A program made the translations under genes and the position numbers. From positions 2,205,501 to 2,269,500 of the forward strand of contig NZ_FPCI01000001.1 in the NCBI RefSeq assembly GCF_900116385.1: DNA of 64,000 nucleotides. The letters run 5' to 3'. Shown one piece after another: positions 34,856-43,921 of this stretch. Below the pieces are notes generated by a model. It made no database searches, was not told the DNA's origin, and saw nothing but the letters and a program-made list of their open reading frames with translations. Source of the DNA: Pseudoxanthomonas sp. YR558. Its GTDB lineage: Bacteria; Pseudomonadota; Gammaproteobacteria; Xanthomonadales; Xanthomonadaceae. The stretch's first letter is position 1. Every line of letters starts with the position of its first letter.

Positions 34856-34880
34856 GGCGCGCCGTCGCCGACGGCGCGCC
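34856..34880 (+). other. GC-rich hairpin just upstream of nrdB
   Basis: GGCGCGCCGTC-GCC-GACGGCGCGCC: perfect 11-bp arms, 3-base loop, ending 14 bases before the nrdB ATG and directly before its AGGAAA ribosome site. A smaller hairpin GGCGCA-CGGA-TGCGCC lies just before it. It may set nrdB translation relative to nrdA or protect the mRNA. Confidence 0.6.
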
Positions 34881-34894
34881 GCACAGGAAACACC

Positions 34895-35914
34895 ATGTCC
34901 GCCCAACCCAAGCAGATGCTGCTAGACCCCGGTTTCGAACTGACGCTGCGCCCGATGCGCTACCCGCAGTTCTATGACATGTACCGCGACGCGATCAAGA
35001 ACACGTGGACGGTGGAGGAGATCAACTTCCAGATCGACATCACCGACCTGCATTCGAAGATGACGCCGGCCGACCGCCACCTGATCCACCGGCTGGTCGC
35101 GTTCTTCGCCACCGGCGATTCCATCGTATCGAACAACCTGGTGCTGAACCTGTACCAGCACCTCAACGCGCCCGAAGCGCGCATGTACCTGTCGCGGCAG
35201 CTCTACGAAGAAGCGCTGCACGTGCAGTTCTACCTGACCCTGCTGGACAACTACCTGCCCGACCCGTCGGAGCGCTTCAAGGCGTTCGCGGCGGTGGAGA
35301 ACATCCCGGCGATCAAGAAGAAGGCCGACTTCTGCTTCAAGTGGATCGACAGCATCCAGGACATGAAGCGGATCGAGACGCGCGACCAGCGCCGGCAGTT
35401 CCTGCTCAACCAGATCTGCTTCGCCGCGTGCATCGAGGGCCTGTTCTTCTTCGCCGCGTTCGCCTACGTGTACTACTTCCGCTCGCGCGGCCTGCTGCCG
35501 GGCCTGGCCAGTGGCACCAACTGGGTTTTCCGCGACGAGAGCTGCCACATGGAGTTCGCGTTCGAGTGCGTGCGCACCGTGCGCGAGGAAGAACCGGACC
35601 TGTTCGACGACGTCATGCAGCAGCAGGTCTACGACATGCTGGAAGAAGCGATCGAGTGCGAAGTGCAGTTCGCCGAGGACGTGCTGTCGGGTGGCGTGGC
35701 CGGCATCTCGACACGCGACATGCGCCAGTACCTGCAGCACTGCGCGGACCAGCACTTCGCCAAGCTCGGCATGCCCAAGCGCTACGACGTGCGCAACCCG
35801 CTGCCCTTCATGGAGCTGCAGGACGTGCAGGAGCTGACCAACTTCTTCGAACGCCGTGTGTCCGCCTACCAGCTGGGCGTGCAGGGCGAAGTCGGCTTCG
35901 ACCACGCGTTCTAG
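34895..35914 (+). CDS. nrdB: Ribonucleoside-diphosphate reductase class I, beta subunit
   Basis: 339 residues. Di-iron ligands are all visible: D75 in TGDSIVSN, E106 and H109 in YEEALHVQFY, E181 in CIEGLFFF, E215 and H218 in RDESCHMEF. The radical tyrosine position is Tyr (Y113, four residues after H109), so this is a Tyr-radical enzyme rather than a Phe-type class Ic. It follows nrdA by 120 bp in the same transcript. Confidence 0.95.
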   Translation: MSAQPKQMLLDPGFELTLRPMRYPQFYDMYRDAIKNTWTVEEINFQIDITDLHSKMTPADRHLIHRLVAFFATGDSIVSNNLVLNLYQHLNAPEARMYLSRQLYEEALHVQFYLTLLDNYLPDPSERFKAFAAVENIPAIKKKADFCFKWIDSIQDMKRIETRDQRRQFLLNQICFAACIEGLFFFAAFAYVYYFRSRGLLPGLASGTNWVFRDESCHMEFAFECVRTVREEEPDLFDDVMQQQVYDMLEEAIECEVQFAEDVLSGGVAGISTRDMRQYLQHCADQHFAKLGMPKRYDVRNPLPFMELQDVQELTNFFERRVSAYQLGVQGEVGFDHAF

Positions 35915-35925
35915 CGCTGGCCCCC

Positions 35926-36076
35926 TGTAGGAGCGACGTAAGTCGCGACCGCGGCAATGAGACCTCATGTCTCTGCGCCACCCCTAGGATGTCGGCGCCA
36001 GGCACCGCGCCATAGGTGACCCATCGGGTATCCCGAACATTCGTTCGAGCGGTCGCGACTTACGTCGCTCCTACAC
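35926..36076. repeat. REP-like inverted pair, family 1, copy 1
   Basis: Two inverted copies of a 25-base unit, TGTAGGAGCGACGTAAGTCG and the following CGACC (35926-35950) and its complement (36052-36076), 101 bases apart. Each unit has the head GTAG and an internal hairpin GCGAC-GTAA-GTCGC with a GNRA-type loop. It resembles the SMAG/REP palindromes of Stenotrophomonas mobilised by RAYT transposases. It fills the nrdB-thioesterase spacer. Confidence 0.85.
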
Positions 36077-36134
36077 CAGCACAACATCCGGCGCGCTATG
36101 CTCCCGCCGGGAGTACGCGAACCGGAGCACCACC

Positions 36135-36545
36135 ATGACCGAACTGGCCAACGCCGAAGCGCGCCCCCTCGAGGCGCGCTTGCTGCACATGGTCTTCCCC
36201 GACCACACCAACCACCTGGGCACGCTGTTCGGCGGCCAGGCGCTGGCGTGGATGGACATGTCGGCCTTCATCGCCGCGTCGCGTTACGCGCGCACCACCG
36301 TGGTCACCGCACGCTCGGAACAGGTGGACTTCAACCAGCCGATCCACAAGGGCGACCTGGTGGAAGTGGTGGCGCGCGTGGTGAAAGTTGGGCGTAGCTC
36401 GATGAATGTCGACGTCGAGGTCATTACCGAGAACCTGCTGACCGGCGAGCGCAAGCTGTGCACGCGCGGCCACTTCGTGATGATCGCGCTCGACCCGTTG
36501 GGCCGGCCGACCCAGGCACCGCCACTGAGCCCTGCCGAAGCGTAG
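36135..36545 (+). CDS. YciA-type acyl-CoA thioesterase
   Basis: 136 residues. The hotdog acyl-CoA hydrolase pattern is clear: LHMVFPDHTNHLGTLFGGQALAWMD with the catalytic Asp, SEQVDFNQPIHKGDLVEVVA and a C-terminal Pro-rich tail. YciA-like enzymes cleave many acyl-CoAs in the cytosol. The stop codon TAG is formed by the GTAG head of a REP-like palindrome that immediately follows. Confidence 0.88.
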   Translation: MTELANAEARPLEARLLHMVFPDHTNHLGTLFGGQALAWMDMSAFIAASRYARTTVVTARSEQVDFNQPIHKGDLVEVVARVVKVGRSSMNVDVEVITENLLTGERKLCTRGHFVMIALDPLGRPTQAPPLSPAEA

Positions 36546-36563
36546 GGCGGGCCTTGGCCCGCC
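36542..36563. repeat. REP-like palindrome, family 2, single copy
   Basis: GTAG followed by GGCGGGCC-TT-GGCCCGCC (8-bp arms). The TAG of the head is the stop codon of the thioesterase gene. Also a possible bidirectional terminator between this gene and convergent metE. Confidence 0.8.
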
Positions 36564-36587
36564 ACCACGCTCACCGCTCTACGACGA

Positions 36588-38879
36588 TCAGGCCGCCTGC
36601 GCCTGGTCGCCGCGCAGCACCCGCGCTGCCGCCACCATCCGTTCCAATGCGGTGCGTACTTCCGGCCAGCCGCGGGTCTTCAATCCGCAGTCCGGATTGA
36701 CCCATATCTGTTCCGGCCCCAGCACGGCACGCGCTTTCTCCAGCAGGTCGATCATCTCGCCGCCGGTGGGAATGCGCGGCGAGTGGATGTCGTAGACGCC
36801 TGGTCCGATCTCGTTGGGATAGCGGAACTTCACGAACGCGTCCAGCAACTCCATGCGCGAGCGCGAGGTCTCGATGGAGATGACGTCCGCATCCATCGCG
36901 GCGACGGCCTCGATGATGTCGTTGAATTCCGAGTAGCACATGTGGGTATGGATCTGGGTGTCGTCCCGCACGCCGGAGGCGCTGATGCGGAAGCACTCTA
37001 CGGCCCAGTCCAAGTAGGCCTGCCAGTCCGCGCGACGCAGCGGCAGGCCCTCGCGCAGCGCGGGTTCGTCGATCTGGATCACGCCGATGCCGGCGGCTTC
37101 CAGGTCCAGCACTTCATCGCGCAGCGCCAGCGCGATCTGCCGGCACGTCTGCGCACGCGCCTGGTCGTCGCGCACGAACGACCACTGCAGCACCGTGACC
37201 GGCCCGGTCAGCATGCCCTTCATCGGCCGCTCGGTCAGCGATTGCGCATACCGCGACCAGCGCACGGTCATCGGTGCGGGACGCGACACGTCGCCATAGA
37301 TGACCGGCGGCTTCACGCAGCGCGAGCCGTAGCTCTGCACCCAGCCGTTCTTCGTGAAGGCGAAGCCGTCCAGCTGTTCGCCGAAGTATTCCACCATGTC
37401 GTTGCGCTCGAACTCGCCGTGCACCAGCACGTCGATGCCGATCTCTTCCTGGATGCGCACGCAACGCGCGGTCTCGGTTTCGAGGAAGGCATCGTACTCG
37501 GCGTCGGACAGCTTGCCGCCCTTGTGGCGGGCACGCGCATCGCGCACCTCGTGGGTCTGCGGGAACGAGCCGATCGTCGTGGTCGGGAACGACGGCAGCG
37601 CGAAGCGCGCCTGCTGGGCCGCGCGCCGCTGCGGATACGGCGCATCGCGATCGATGTCGGCGGCTTCGGGCGACGCCAATCTCGCTGCGACGGCCGGGCG
37701 GTGCACGCGCGGAGAGTGGCGACGCGATTCGATGCGGTCGCGCGCGACCGCCAACGCGGCATCGGCGGCGCGCGGGTTGCGCAAGGCATCGGCCAGCACA
37801 CGCAGTTCCTCGATCTTCTGCCGCGCGAAGGCCAGCCACGACTTCAGGTCTGACGGCAGGGCCTTCTCGCCGGTGACATCCACCGGCACGTGCAGCAGCG
37901 AGCACGACGGCGCCAGCCACAGGTGGCCCAGTTCCAGATGGCCCTGCGCGTACTTGGCCAGGATCAGCGCGTTGTCCAGGTTCGTGCGCCAGATGTTGCG
38001 CCCGTCCACCAGGCCTACCGAGAGCACGCGCGCTTTCGGCCATTGCTTCAGCACGTCGTCCAGCTGCTCCTTGCCGCGCACCAGGTCCACGTGCAGGCCA
38101 TCGACCGGAAGCGCGCACGCCAGCGGCAGCTGCGCATCGAGACGGCCGAAGTACGTCGCCAGCAGCAGCCGGGGACGGATCGTTTTCGCGAGCACGGCGT
38201 ACGCGCGCAGGTAGGCCTCGCGCGTGGCGTCGTCCAGGTCCAGCACCAGGCAGGGCTCATCGACCTGTACCCAGTCCGCACCGGCGGCGTGCAACTTCGC
38301 CAGCAGCTCCGCATAGACCGGCAGCACGCGCTCAAGCAGGGCGAGACGATCGCTGCCATCCACGGTCTTGGACAGCAACAGGAAACTCACCGGACCCAGC
38401 AGCACCGGCCGTGCGGCATGGCCGGCGGCGCGCGCTTCCAGGAACTCGGCCACCGGCTTGTCGCCGCGCAGGCGGAACTCCTGGCCTGCGTGCAGTTCCG
38501 GCACGAGGTAGTGGTAGTTGGTGTCGAACCACTTGGTCATCTCCAGCGCGCGCAGGTCCACGCCGTCCTTCTGCAGGCCGCGCGCGAGCGCGAAATACCC
38601 GGCGAGCGGATCGGCATCCGCCAGCGCGCGATAGTCGTCAGGAATCGCATCGAGCAGGAAGGCGGTATCGAGTACGTGGTCGTACAGCGCGAAGTCGTTG
38701 CAGGGCACGACGTCGGCGCCGGCATCGCGCTGCAGTTGCCAGTGGCGATGGCGTAGCCCGCGTGCGGTGTCCTGCAGGTCGGCGGCCGTGGTGTCGCCGC
38801 GCCAGTAACTTTCCAGGGCAGTCTTCAGTTCGCGCTTCGCGCCGATGCGCGGGAAGCCGAGAGTGGTAACGGTGGTCAT
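36588..38879 (-). CDS. metE: Cobalamin-independent methionine synthase MetE
   Basis: 763 residues from [19 protein letters not shown] (ATG 38877-38879, GAGG upstream). The N-terminal barrel is followed by the catalytic half with [29 protein letters not shown] and the zinc ligands His and Cys in [11 protein letters not shown] (about 646-652) plus the late Cys in [12 protein letters not shown]. It transfers a methyl group from 5-methyltetrahydropteroyl-polyglutamate to homocysteine without B12. A cobalamin riboswitch precedes it. Confidence 0.97.
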   Translation of the reverse strand: MTTVTTLGFPRIGAKRELKTALESYWRGDTTAADLQDTARGLRHRHWQLQRDAGADVVPCNDFALYDHVLDTAFLLDAIPDDYRALADADPLAGYFALARGLQKDGVDLRALEMTKWFDTNYHYLVPELHAGQEFRLRGDKPVAEFLEARAAGHAARPVLLGPVSFLLLSKTVDGSDRLALLERVLPVYAELLAKLHAAGADWVQVDEPCLVLDLDDATREAYLRAYAVLAKTIRPRLLLATYFGRLDAQLPLACALPVDGLHVDLVRGKEQLDDVLKQWPKARVLSVGLVDGRNIWRTNLDNALILAKYAQGHLELGHLWLAPSCSLLHVPVDVTGEKALPSDLKSWLAFARQKIEELRVLADALRNPRAADAALAVARDRIESRRHSPRVHRPAVAARLASPEAADIDRDAPYPQRRAAQQARFALPSFPTTTIGSFPQTHEVRDARARHKGGKLSDAEYDAFLETETARCVRIQEEIGIDVLVHGEFERNDMVEYFGEQLDGFAFTKNGWVQSYGSRCVKPPVIYGDVSRPAPMTVRWSRYAQSLTERPMKGMLTGPVTVLQWSFVRDDQARAQTCRQIALALRDEVLDLEAAGIGVIQIDEPALREGLPLRRADWQAYLDWAVECFRISASGVRDDTQIHTHMCYSEFNDIIEAVAAMDADVISIETSRSRMELLDAFVKFRYPNEIGPGVYDIHSPRIPTGGEMIDLLEKARAVLGPEQIWVNPDCGLKTRGWPEVRTALERMVAAARVLRGDQAQAA

Positions 38880-39068
38880 GGTGCGTGTCCTCATGCGTGG
38901 CGGATGAGGAACGAAGGAACCGCGCGCCAGGCCAGGGCCCGCCACGCCAGCGACCTTCGCCCCCGCGGGCGAGCCGGAGTGCCGGAAGGAAGCGGCGCAG
39001 GAGGACGCGTCCGCTCGCGAAGAAGGACGCAGGCTCCGGCCGCTCCCCCTCGGAAGCTCCAGGTCAGG

Positions 39069-39090
39069 CGGAAGACGGTCGTGTCTTCCG
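39069..39090 (-). other. Hairpin after the metE riboswitch
   Basis: CGGAAGAC and GTCTTCCG form 8-bp arms around 6 bases, beginning a few bases after the B12 box on the metE transcript. It may be part of the expression platform. No U-run follows. Confidence 0.45.
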
Positions 39091-39298
39091 GCCAGGGCAG
39101 GTCTTCGGGCTCATGGACGGGCGCGTGTGCGCTGGCCTACTTCCCACCGCTTCCCGGTCCGCGAGGACCAGTGCTGTTGGCGAGGTTCGTTTCCAAATAC
39201 CGCTGCGGGGCAGCGCCGGAATAGGCCCATGGAACAGGCCGCACCGGCTTCCCTTTTAATTCCATCGCTTCATTGGGATGAAGCGATGGAAACCTTGG
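39085..39298 (-). promoter_or_regulatory. Cobalamin riboswitch controlling metE
   Basis: Read on the minus strand: a very stable P2-like hairpin with perfect 14-bp arms (39260-39291, loop CCCA), then TTAAAAGGGAAGCCGGTG, GCTGCCCCGCAGCGGTA, a GGTCC...GGACC hairpin with GGGAAGCGG, and the B12 box GAGCCCGAAGACCTGCC (39096-39112). Blocks and order match those of the nrdA riboswitch. It should repress metE when cobalamin is abundant. Confidence 0.93.
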
Positions 39299-39306
39299 CG
39301 ATGCGG

Positions 39307-39336
39307 ACGATACGGCGGTGAGGCGCGGTGCGTCAA
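39307..39336 (-). promoter_or_regulatory. Sigma-70-type promoter of metE
   Basis: On the minus strand TTGACG (39336-39331) and TATCGT (39312-39307) are 18 bases apart, placing the transcript start at about 39299, right at the riboswitch edge. Confidence 0.75.
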
Positions 39337-39404
39337 GCCAGCGCGGTCACGTTTTGCCAGGAAGAGCCGGGCTAACATCGCCAGACCGGATCGGGGAACC
39401 AGGC

Positions 39405-41093
39405 ATGGACGCACGATGGCGCGTAGTGGCAATGAGCGTGTTGGTGTTCGTCGCGGGATGCAGCCGTGAGCGGGAATCCGGTGAGGACGCCAGCCGCGTT
39501 CCCGTGGTGCCGGCCTTCGAGTTGCCGGTATGCGACGTAGAAGAATGGCGGGGGATACGGCCCACGCCGTACGAGATCGCGAAACATCGCACGTTCGATC
39601 TCCCTGCCGCGCGTTACGCCGTGGGGGATCATCCTGCTTCGTGGGGATATACGGTCGGACTCAGGGTGGACGCTGAAGGACGTGTGCAATGCCATGAGCT
39701 GTTGGACGGAGTCCCGGGTTTGCCAACGGAACCCAATCGCCAGCAGCGTCAGGCATTGGCCGCCTTGGCCCGGCTACGGTATGCGCCGTTCCTTCGTGAC
39801 GGCAAGGCGGTAGCGGCACTGATCGTTGAACAGATACCAGAGGAGCGGATACCTCCCTCGCACCGTCCGATGCCTGATGTCCCGTTGAACCAAGTCAGGA
39901 TCACGCTGTCGCGGGGAGGCACCATCGCAGGATGCGGCCACTCGGTCGAGGTTGGCGGTGACGGCCAGGTCATTTTCACGGGCGGCAATTGTGTTGCCGT
40001 AGAAGGACGACATGAGTATCAGATTCCCATCAGTGACGTTCGCGCACTGACAGCCGAAGCCCGCCGCATCGATCTCTGGTCGATGGAGCCACAATATCCC
40101 TATAACGGATCCGATGCCGAAACGGCCCGGCTCGTCATCCAGATGGGCGACCAGACTCTTTCCATCTACAACGAGGGTAGCCTTGAAACAGGCGTGCCAC
40201 TTGCAGTCGTACGCTTTCAAGATATGGTTGAGCGAGTCTCCCGCGCCAAAGAGTGGCACGAGCTCTCGATATTCTCGCTAGACCAGTTGGAGCGCGAGGG
40301 TTTCGATTTCAATTCCGAGGCTGGCTCCGCTATGCTGGTCCGCGCCATCGATCACGGCGACGAAGCAGTGGTACAGCGCCTGGTGGCGCTCGGGACACCG
40401 CTGCGGGTTGCACCTATGCGCAAGTACCTACTCGGCAACGACAAGCCGGAAGACCTGGCCTTCCTCGAGTTCGCGCTGCGCGAGCGGTGCGCGGTGCTGG
40501 CTGCACCGATGATCGAGCGCGGCGTCTTGTTGTCGCGCGGGAGGCCTGACCAACGGAAGCTGGATCTCGCGTTTCGGGCGGCCATCGAGAGCGGCCGGCT
40601 CGCCGCCGTGCAAGCGGTCTGGAACGGCGGCGCCCCTCTCAAGCCATCGCTGCACTACATGGCAACCCCTGTGGACCGGCCGCGCGATCGGCCACGCCGG
40701 ACGTCGGTGGTGAACTTTCTGGTGCTGCCATGGCAGGATCAGGCGTGGGAGGGGCTGCCCATCGCACAATGGCTCGCGGGCCAGGGCATGCGGCTGGACG
40801 AGCGGACGCTCGACGGAAGTACCTTGCTGCATGCCGCAGCCAACGCCAACGACATCGCTTTCGTCCGCTTCCTGCTGGCGCAAGGCCTGGATGTGTCGAT
40901 CCGCAACGAGCGGGGTGCGCAAGCCCTGAATGTCAGCGGGGATGAAGACATCGCCCTGGTGTTGCTCAGGGCGGGAGCCCGGACGGATGCGCCCGGCAAT
41001 TCACACGATTCGTTCTTCCTGCACCAGGCCAAGCAGCGGGGCTGGTACCGAGTCCTCGAATGGCAACAACAACCCGATCAGAGCGCGCGCTGA
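39405..41093 (+). CDS. Ankyrin-repeat lipoprotein with TonB_C-like and DUF6438-like domains
   Basis: 562 residues from MDARWRVVAMSVLVFVAGC (lipobox VAGC, Cys 19). Residues about 75-145 (VGLRVDAEGRVQCHEL ... ALARLRYAPFLRDGKAV) resemble the TonB C-terminal fold. About 165-260 (ITLSRGGTIAGCGHSVEVGGDGQVIF ... ISDVRALTAEARRIDLWSM) resembles DUF6438. The rest is ankyrin-like, clearest in DGSTLLHAAANANDIAFVRFLLAQGLDVSIRNERG. Three domains behind one lipid anchor is unusual. Codon use is less GC-biased than in neighbours. Function unknown; a periplasmic scaffold is likely. Confidence 0.7.
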   Translation: MDARWRVVAMSVLVFVAGCSRERESGEDASRVPVVPAFELPVCDVEEWRGIRPTPYEIAKHRTFDLPAARYAVGDHPASWGYTVGLRVDAEGRVQCHELLDGVPGLPTEPNRQQRQALAALARLRYAPFLRDGKAVAALIVEQIPEERIPPSHRPMPDVPLNQVRITLSRGGTIAGCGHSVEVGGDGQVIFTGGNCVAVEGRHEYQIPISDVRALTAEARRIDLWSMEPQYPYNGSDAETARLVIQMGDQTLSIYNEGSLETGVPLAVVRFQDMVERVSRAKEWHELSIFSLDQLEREGFDFNSEAGSAMLVRAIDHGDEAVVQRLVALGTPLRVAPMRKYLLGNDKPEDLAFLEFALRERCAVLAAPMIERGVLLSRGRPDQRKLDLAFRAAIESGRLAAVQAVWNGGAPLKPSLHYMATPVDRPRDRPRRTSVVNFLVLPWQDQAWEGLPIAQWLAGQGMRLDERTLDGSTLLHAAANANDIAFVRFLLAQGLDVSIRNERGAQALNVSGDEDIALVLLRAGARTDAPGNSHDSFFLHQAKQRGWYRVLEWQQQPDQSAR

Positions 41094-41161
41094 CGCGGCG
41101 CGTGCGGGGTTCGGCCCTTCCATCCGTCTATCCGGTAGAGCCTGCTGGACACACCGTGCGA

Positions 41162-42424
41162 ATGCCGACCGACTTGCCACGTTCCCCCCAGCGCCGCCGC
41201 TGGCTGACTACCCTCGCCGCTACGCCGCTCGCCGCCATCGCCTGGCCTCGCCTCGTCTCCGCCGCTGCCTGCGACGACGCCGCGAACTGGATCCCGCCCG
41301 ATGCCTTCCTCGCCGACCTGCCGCGACTGATGCAGGCGCTACGCGTGCCCGCCATCGGCATGGCCGTCGTCGAGCGCGGCGAAGTCGTGTGGTCGCGCAA
41401 CCTTGGCGCGCTGAATGCAGAGACACGGGCGCCGGTAGCCGACGACACGCTGTTCGAGGATGCCTCGCTCAGCAAGCCGGTGTTCGCCTACCTGGTGCTG
41501 CAACTGGCCGACCAGGGCGTGATCGACCTCGATGCGCCGCTGGTGCGCTACCGGCGGATGGACTACCTGGCCGACCATCCGTGGGTGGATCGGGTCACCG
41601 CGCGTGACGTGCTGCGCCATTCCACCGGCATGCCGAATTGGCGCAAGGACCCGGCCCACGAGAAGCTCGTACCCGCGGTGAAGCCCGGCACACGCATCGA
41701 CTATTCGGGCGAAGCGATCTTCTGGCTGCAACTGGTGGTGGAGACGCTGACCGGCGAGAGCCTGGATGCGTCGATGCAGCGCCTGCTGTTCGGCCCCGCC
41801 GGCATGCACGACAGCAGCTATACGTGGAGCAAGGCGCTCGCCGCACGCTCGGTGTACGGCCATCGCGCCGTGGAGGACGAGGAAAGCGGCATGCCGCCGC
41901 AGATGCTGCGCGACACCTGGAACGCAGCGCAGACCGTCGCGGACCGCTGGGGCAAACCGCTTTCCACCTGGCGTTACGAAGACGCCGCACGCGCGCTGCC
42001 CGAAGTGCAGGCCATCACGCCGAAGGGCCTGGTGAACTGGCCCGGCGACATCCTCGCCAACGCAGCGGCCAGCCTGCGCACCACGCCGACGGACTACGCG
42101 CGCTTCATGGCGTTGATGGTGCGCACGCCGCGTGCGCCATGGCAGATCAGCGAGGCCACGCGCACGGCGATGCTGACCAAGCAGATCGACGTGCCCGGCC
42201 GCTGGACCGACAAGGGCCTGGGTTGGAATCTCGAAGCCACGCCACGCGGCCCGGTGTTCTACCACTCCGGCAGCAACGGCGGCATCTTCAAGAACTTCGC
42301 CCTCGGCGATGCGCGCGGCCAGCGCGCGCTGGTCGCGCTGACCAACGGCGGCAGCGGCAACGTGCTGTACCGGCGCGTGGTGCGCGCCGCGACGGGACAC
42401 GACCTGCTGGCGTTCGACCTATAG
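41162..42424 (+). CDS. Exported serine hydrolase, beta-lactamase/PBP4* family
   Basis: 420 residues from MPTDLPRSPQRRRWLTTLAA, a twin-arginine-like signal. The active-site Ser-x-x-Lys is SLSK in DASLSKPVFAY, the Tyr of the second motif is in IDYSGEAIFWLQ and the third is HSGSNGG. This is the EstB/AmpH-like class C fold with esterase or D-peptidase activity; true beta-lactamase activity is doubtful. Its last 6 bases overlap the convergent amide hydrolase. Confidence 0.85.
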   Translation: MPTDLPRSPQRRRWLTTLAATPLAAIAWPRLVSAAACDDAANWIPPDAFLADLPRLMQALRVPAIGMAVVERGEVVWSRNLGALNAETRAPVADDTLFEDASLSKPVFAYLVLQLADQGVIDLDAPLVRYRRMDYLADHPWVDRVTARDVLRHSTGMPNWRKDPAHEKLVPAVKPGTRIDYSGEAIFWLQLVVETLTGESLDASMQRLLFGPAGMHDSSYTWSKALAARSVYGHRAVEDEESGMPPQMLRDTWNAAQTVADRWGKPLSTWRYEDAARALPEVQAITPKGLVNWPGDILANAAASLRTTPTDYARFMALMVRTPRAPWQISEATRTAMLTKQIDVPGRWTDKGLGWNLEATPRGPVFYHSGSNGGIFKNFALGDARGQRALVALTNGGSGNVLYRRVVRAATGHDLLAFDL

Positions 42425-43477
42425 GCCCTGGAACACGAACGGCTCCGCGGGCTTGAAGTCCTTCACTGCGTTGCCGGCGAAGACATTGCGCTGGTCCTGT
42501 CCCAGGTCCAGCCGCAGCACCTTGCCGGTTTCCTTCGAGAAATCGACGTCCTTGAGGTCCACCCAGAAGGTGTTCGGCGTCAGCGCGGATTCGAAGAAGT
42601 AGAGCTTGCGCTTGTGGTCGGCGACCGTGCGCCAGCGGGTGGAGGAGATGTTCGGCTCTTCCGGCGTATTGATGCCGAACGGCACCGACGCGTTGCGGAT
42701 CACGCTGAAGACGCTGGCCAGTGCCTTCACCGGATCCTCGGCCTTGGGAATCGCATTGACGTAGAACGAGGCGCGCGCGAAACGGTCCGACGCGCGGTTG
42801 GTGCCCGGCAGCATCACCGTGCCACCGATCTGCTTCCAGTAGGTGTTAAGCGCGAGCTGCTGGTCGAACACCGGTGAGTTGGTCATCACCTGGTACTGGC
42901 GGCCATGGTGGATCACCTGCTTGCCGTCGATGTACTCGACGATGGCGCTGTCGCCGCTGGCGTCCGACATCGACAGGTGAAGCGTGGTCAGCCGGTCTTC
43001 CCCCGGAACCTTGTCGGTCACCACGGTGAAAGGCTGCTTGCGCAGAGCATCGACCGCCTCCTTCACTGTGCCGTAGTTGTCCAGTACGTACTGCGCCCAG
43101 GCCGCGATGCTCAAGCCGGGACCGCGACCGTCGTAGGCGGGATACTCGGATTCGACCAGCCACAACACGTTGGCGACCAGGCCGGCCTCGTTCATGCCGT
43201 CGGTGGTGGAGACCTCGTAGCCGGTGGCGATCACGCTGCCGTACTTCGACGTCCAGGTCACCGAGTTCGGGCCGGCCTGTCCGCTGCGGGCCATGCCGCG
43301 CGGGAAGATCCACAGATGGGTGGCCACGTCATTCTTCCAGTCCATCGAGCGCGCAGTGATCACGTCCTCGTTGGCGCCGAGATAGACCACGCGCGTGCAA
43401 GCGGCGGCGGGCGGAGCGGCGAGCGATGACAGCAGGGTGGCGGCGAACGCAAGCGGCAGTACGAAGCGACGATCCAT
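42419..43477 (-). CDS. Exported linear amide C-N hydrolase (choloylglycine hydrolase family)
   Basis: 352 residues. The signal peptide ends ...PPAAA directly before Cys27 in CTRVVYLGANEDVITARSMDW, so cleavage exposes the catalytic N-terminal Cys of this Ntn-hydrolase family. R18-type and Asp positions (ARSMDW), NEAGL and a late NxxR-like segment follow. Gram-negative periplasmic members include bile salt hydrolases, penicillin V acylases and N-acyl-homoserine-lactone acylases; the substrate here is open. Confidence 0.88.
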   Translation of the reverse strand: MDRRFVLPLAFAATLLSSLAAPPAAACTRVVYLGANEDVITARSMDWKNDVATHLWIFPRGMARSGQAGPNSVTWTSKYGSVIATGYEVSTTDGMNEAGLVANVLWLVESEYPAYDGRGPGLSIAAWAQYVLDNYGTVKEAVDALRKQPFTVVTDKVPGEDRLTTLHLSMSDASGDSAIVEYIDGKQVIHHGRQYQVMTNSPVFDQQLALNTYWKQIGGTVMLPGTNRASDRFARASFYVNAIPKAEDPVKALASVFSVIRNASVPFGINTPEEPNISSTRWRTVADHKRKLYFFESALTPNTFWVDLKDVDFSKETGKVLRLDLGQDQRNVFAGNAVKDFKPAEPFVFQGL

Positions 43478-43584
43478 GACGGTCTCCGTGAAGGCGGGAA
43501 CAGGTGGTGCGCGACGGCGGCGCCCGCCCTTTATGCCAGCGGGTGTGTTAAACAGCGATCCTCAGCCGCCCCCGAGATGCTGCC

Positions 43585-43902
43585 ATGGCCATCCCCCTGT
43601 CGCCGCACCGTTCGTCCACCCGCGCGCCGCTCCTCGCCCTCCTGGCGATGACCCTCACCGCCTGCGTCAGCACGCCCGGCCCGCAGGTCGCCGGCAGCGG
43701 CACCTGCCGCGATGCGTCGCTCGGCTGGGCGGTCGGCCAACCGGCCGACGAAGCCACCCTGCGCCGCCTGTCCAGCGAAAGCGGCGCGGGCCTGGTCAAT
43801 CCGATCGGCCCCACCACGGTGGTGAAGCACGATGCGCGCAAGGACCGTCTGCGCGTGTACATCGATGCGAGCAACCGCATCACGGCGGCGCGCTGCGAGT
43901 AG
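43585..43902 (+). CDS. I78-family peptidase inhibitor-like lipoprotein
   Basis: 105 residues. A lipobox (LTAC, Cys 27) leads to a small domain with the I78 pattern: CRDASLGWAVGQPADEATLRRL, a PIGPTTVVKHD turn, then RLRVYIDASNRITAARCE closing a disulfide between C41 and C104. I78 relatives (potato inhibitor I-like) inhibit serine peptidases. A role in protecting the envelope from secreted peptidases is inferred. Confidence 0.72.
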   Translation: MAIPLSPHRSSTRAPLLALLAMTLTACVSTPGPQVAGSGTCRDASLGWAVGQPADEATLRRLSSESGAGLVNPIGPTTVVKHDARKDRLRVYIDASNRITAARCE

Positions 43903-43921
43903 TCGCTCGCTCTCCCACGCC

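Larger units (their letters stand above)
38880..39404. other. 525-bp region between metE and the ankyrin lipoprotein
   Basis: No gene. From metE upstream it contains a GC-rich leader, a hairpin GCGTCC/GGACGC (39007-39030), a hairpin at 39069-39090, the cobalamin riboswitch and the metE promoter. The last 70 bases lead into the divergent lipoprotein gene. Frames here translate riboswitch sequence and are not genes. Confidence 0.75.

Noticed and set aside
35100..35240. Possible loss of the radical tyrosine in NrdB
   Set aside because: Counting from the iron ligand H109 shows Tyr at the expected position (Y113), so the enzyme is canonical in this respect.
38885..39259. Open frame of about 124 codons on the plus strand upstream of metE
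   Set aside because: It runs antisense through the metE cobalamin riboswitch and its translation reflects the conserved RNA blocks.
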